Source of the DNA: Piscibacillus sp052246295
GTDB lineage: Bacteria > Bacillota > Bacilli > Bacillales > Alkalibacillaceae
Length of the DNA stretch: 64,000 nucleotides
Strand: one strand, 5' to 3'
Assembly: GCA_052246295.1 (NCBI GenBank)
Contig: JBQQCO010000001.1
This document shows, piece after piece, positions 63,628 through 64,000 of this stretch (positions are counted from its first letter, which is position 1; each line of letters opens with the position of its first letter). The position numbers and the translations under genes were made by a program. The notes beneath the pieces were generated by a model that was not told the origin of the DNA, did no database searches, and saw nothing but the letters and a program-made list of their open reading frames with translations.

Positions 63628-64000
63628 TTATTCACGATTTTTCACCAGCTCTTTAAGTTCACTAATTTCATCTCTTAAGCGACTAATTTCTTGTTTTAAC
63701 TCTTCCCCATCATCGTCCCCGTTTTCGAGGGCTTCTACCTTTTCAAAGTTGTTAACAATAACACCGACAAACAGGTTAAGCACAACGAATGAACCAACTA
63801 AAATAAATGATACGAAATAAATCCATGAATATGGCGCCTCTTCCATAACTGGGCGCATAACACCACTAGCCCAGGATTCAAGCGTAATCATTTGGAAAAG
63901 CGTTAATGCCGTATGCTGAATGGTTCCAAAGTATTCAAAACTAACATCTCGATACAAGACTGTTCCAATTACACTAAACACATAAAATACAATTCCGAGT
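63628..64000 (-). CDS. NaChBac-type voltage-gated sodium channel, C-terminal part
   Basis: The frame runs off the right edge, so only the last 124 residues are seen: end of S5, pore loop with the selectivity filter TLESWAS followed by GVMRPV as in NaChBac, membrane segment S6 (about SWIYFVSFILVGSFVVLNLF), and a C-terminal coiled coil (LKQEISRLRDEISELKELV) that assembles the tetramer. The voltage sensor lies beyond the window. In alkaliphilic and halophilic bacilli such channels support Na+ re-entry for motility and pH control. The internal GTG at 63981 is not the true start. Confidence 0.92.
   Translation of the reverse strand, partial: LGIVFYVFSVIGTVLYRDVSFEYFGTIQHTALTLFQMITLESWASGVMRPVMEEAPYSWIYFVSFILVGSFVVLNLFVGVIVNNFEKVEALENGDDDGEELKQEISRLRDEISELKELVKNRE

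Overview
The window looks like chromosomal DNA of an endospore-forming, salt-adapted Bacillaceae (Halobacillus/Virgibacillus-like; genus is inference). The signs are AGGAGG-type ribosome sites, frequent TTG starts, a CotF-type spore coat protein, SinR/TasA/SipW, HutP and LuxS. Salt-life genes include a BCCT osmolyte carrier, an Na+/H+ antiporter, a NaChBac-type sodium channel at the right edge, and lipoproteins with long acidic linkers. No rRNA, tRNA, phage, transposase or CRISPR was seen.

Layout. 1-3321: intergenic repeat and a TRAP carboxylate transporter (dctPMQ-like). 3906-9530: cation/proton antiporter, FMN glutamate-synthase-like protein, and glnK-amtB behind two TnrA/GlnR-like boxes. 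9862-11646: lipM-lipA. 11814-16555: a biofilm locus with sinR convergent to tasA2-tasA1-tapA-sipW-(LPXTG protein)-sortase, preceded by five SinR-like operators. 16943-17727: two small proteins. 17805-24126: complete histidine-utilisation operon hutP-H-U-I-G with a HutP-type leader. 24183-29562: thioesterase, BCCT carrier, TPR protein, threonine catabolism pair tdh-kbl. 30153-36006: oligopeptide ABC transporter with divergent binding protein. 36176-38773: large secreted nuclease. 39116-46688: ferritin-like protein, typA, MFS, small proteins, rarD, methionine gamma-lyase behind a cre site. 46730-50057: small lipoprotein and a PAS-GGDEF-EAL protein. 50564-53328: kynU-kynB and convergent kynA (tryptophan to anthranilate). 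53489-54418: cysK. 54791-58373: Fur-boxed iron ABC transporter. 59169-64000: MFS, pdxK, luxS, coat protein, polysaccharide deacetylase, partial sodium channel.

Two things stand out. First, the TasA amyloid-fibre locus carries a sortase and an LPXTG protein whose ectodomain shares the TasA-type motifs (KPGD ... FQG), suggesting matrix fibres covalently tied to the cell wall under SinR control. Second, twelve intergenic arrays of short degenerate units occur about every 5 kb. Their core sequences differ between loci (at least eight families), but nearly all have a 21-bp (two helical turns) period, and most lie just past a gene's terminator. They look like one architectural class of element built from many sequences, and I do not know a described family that matches.
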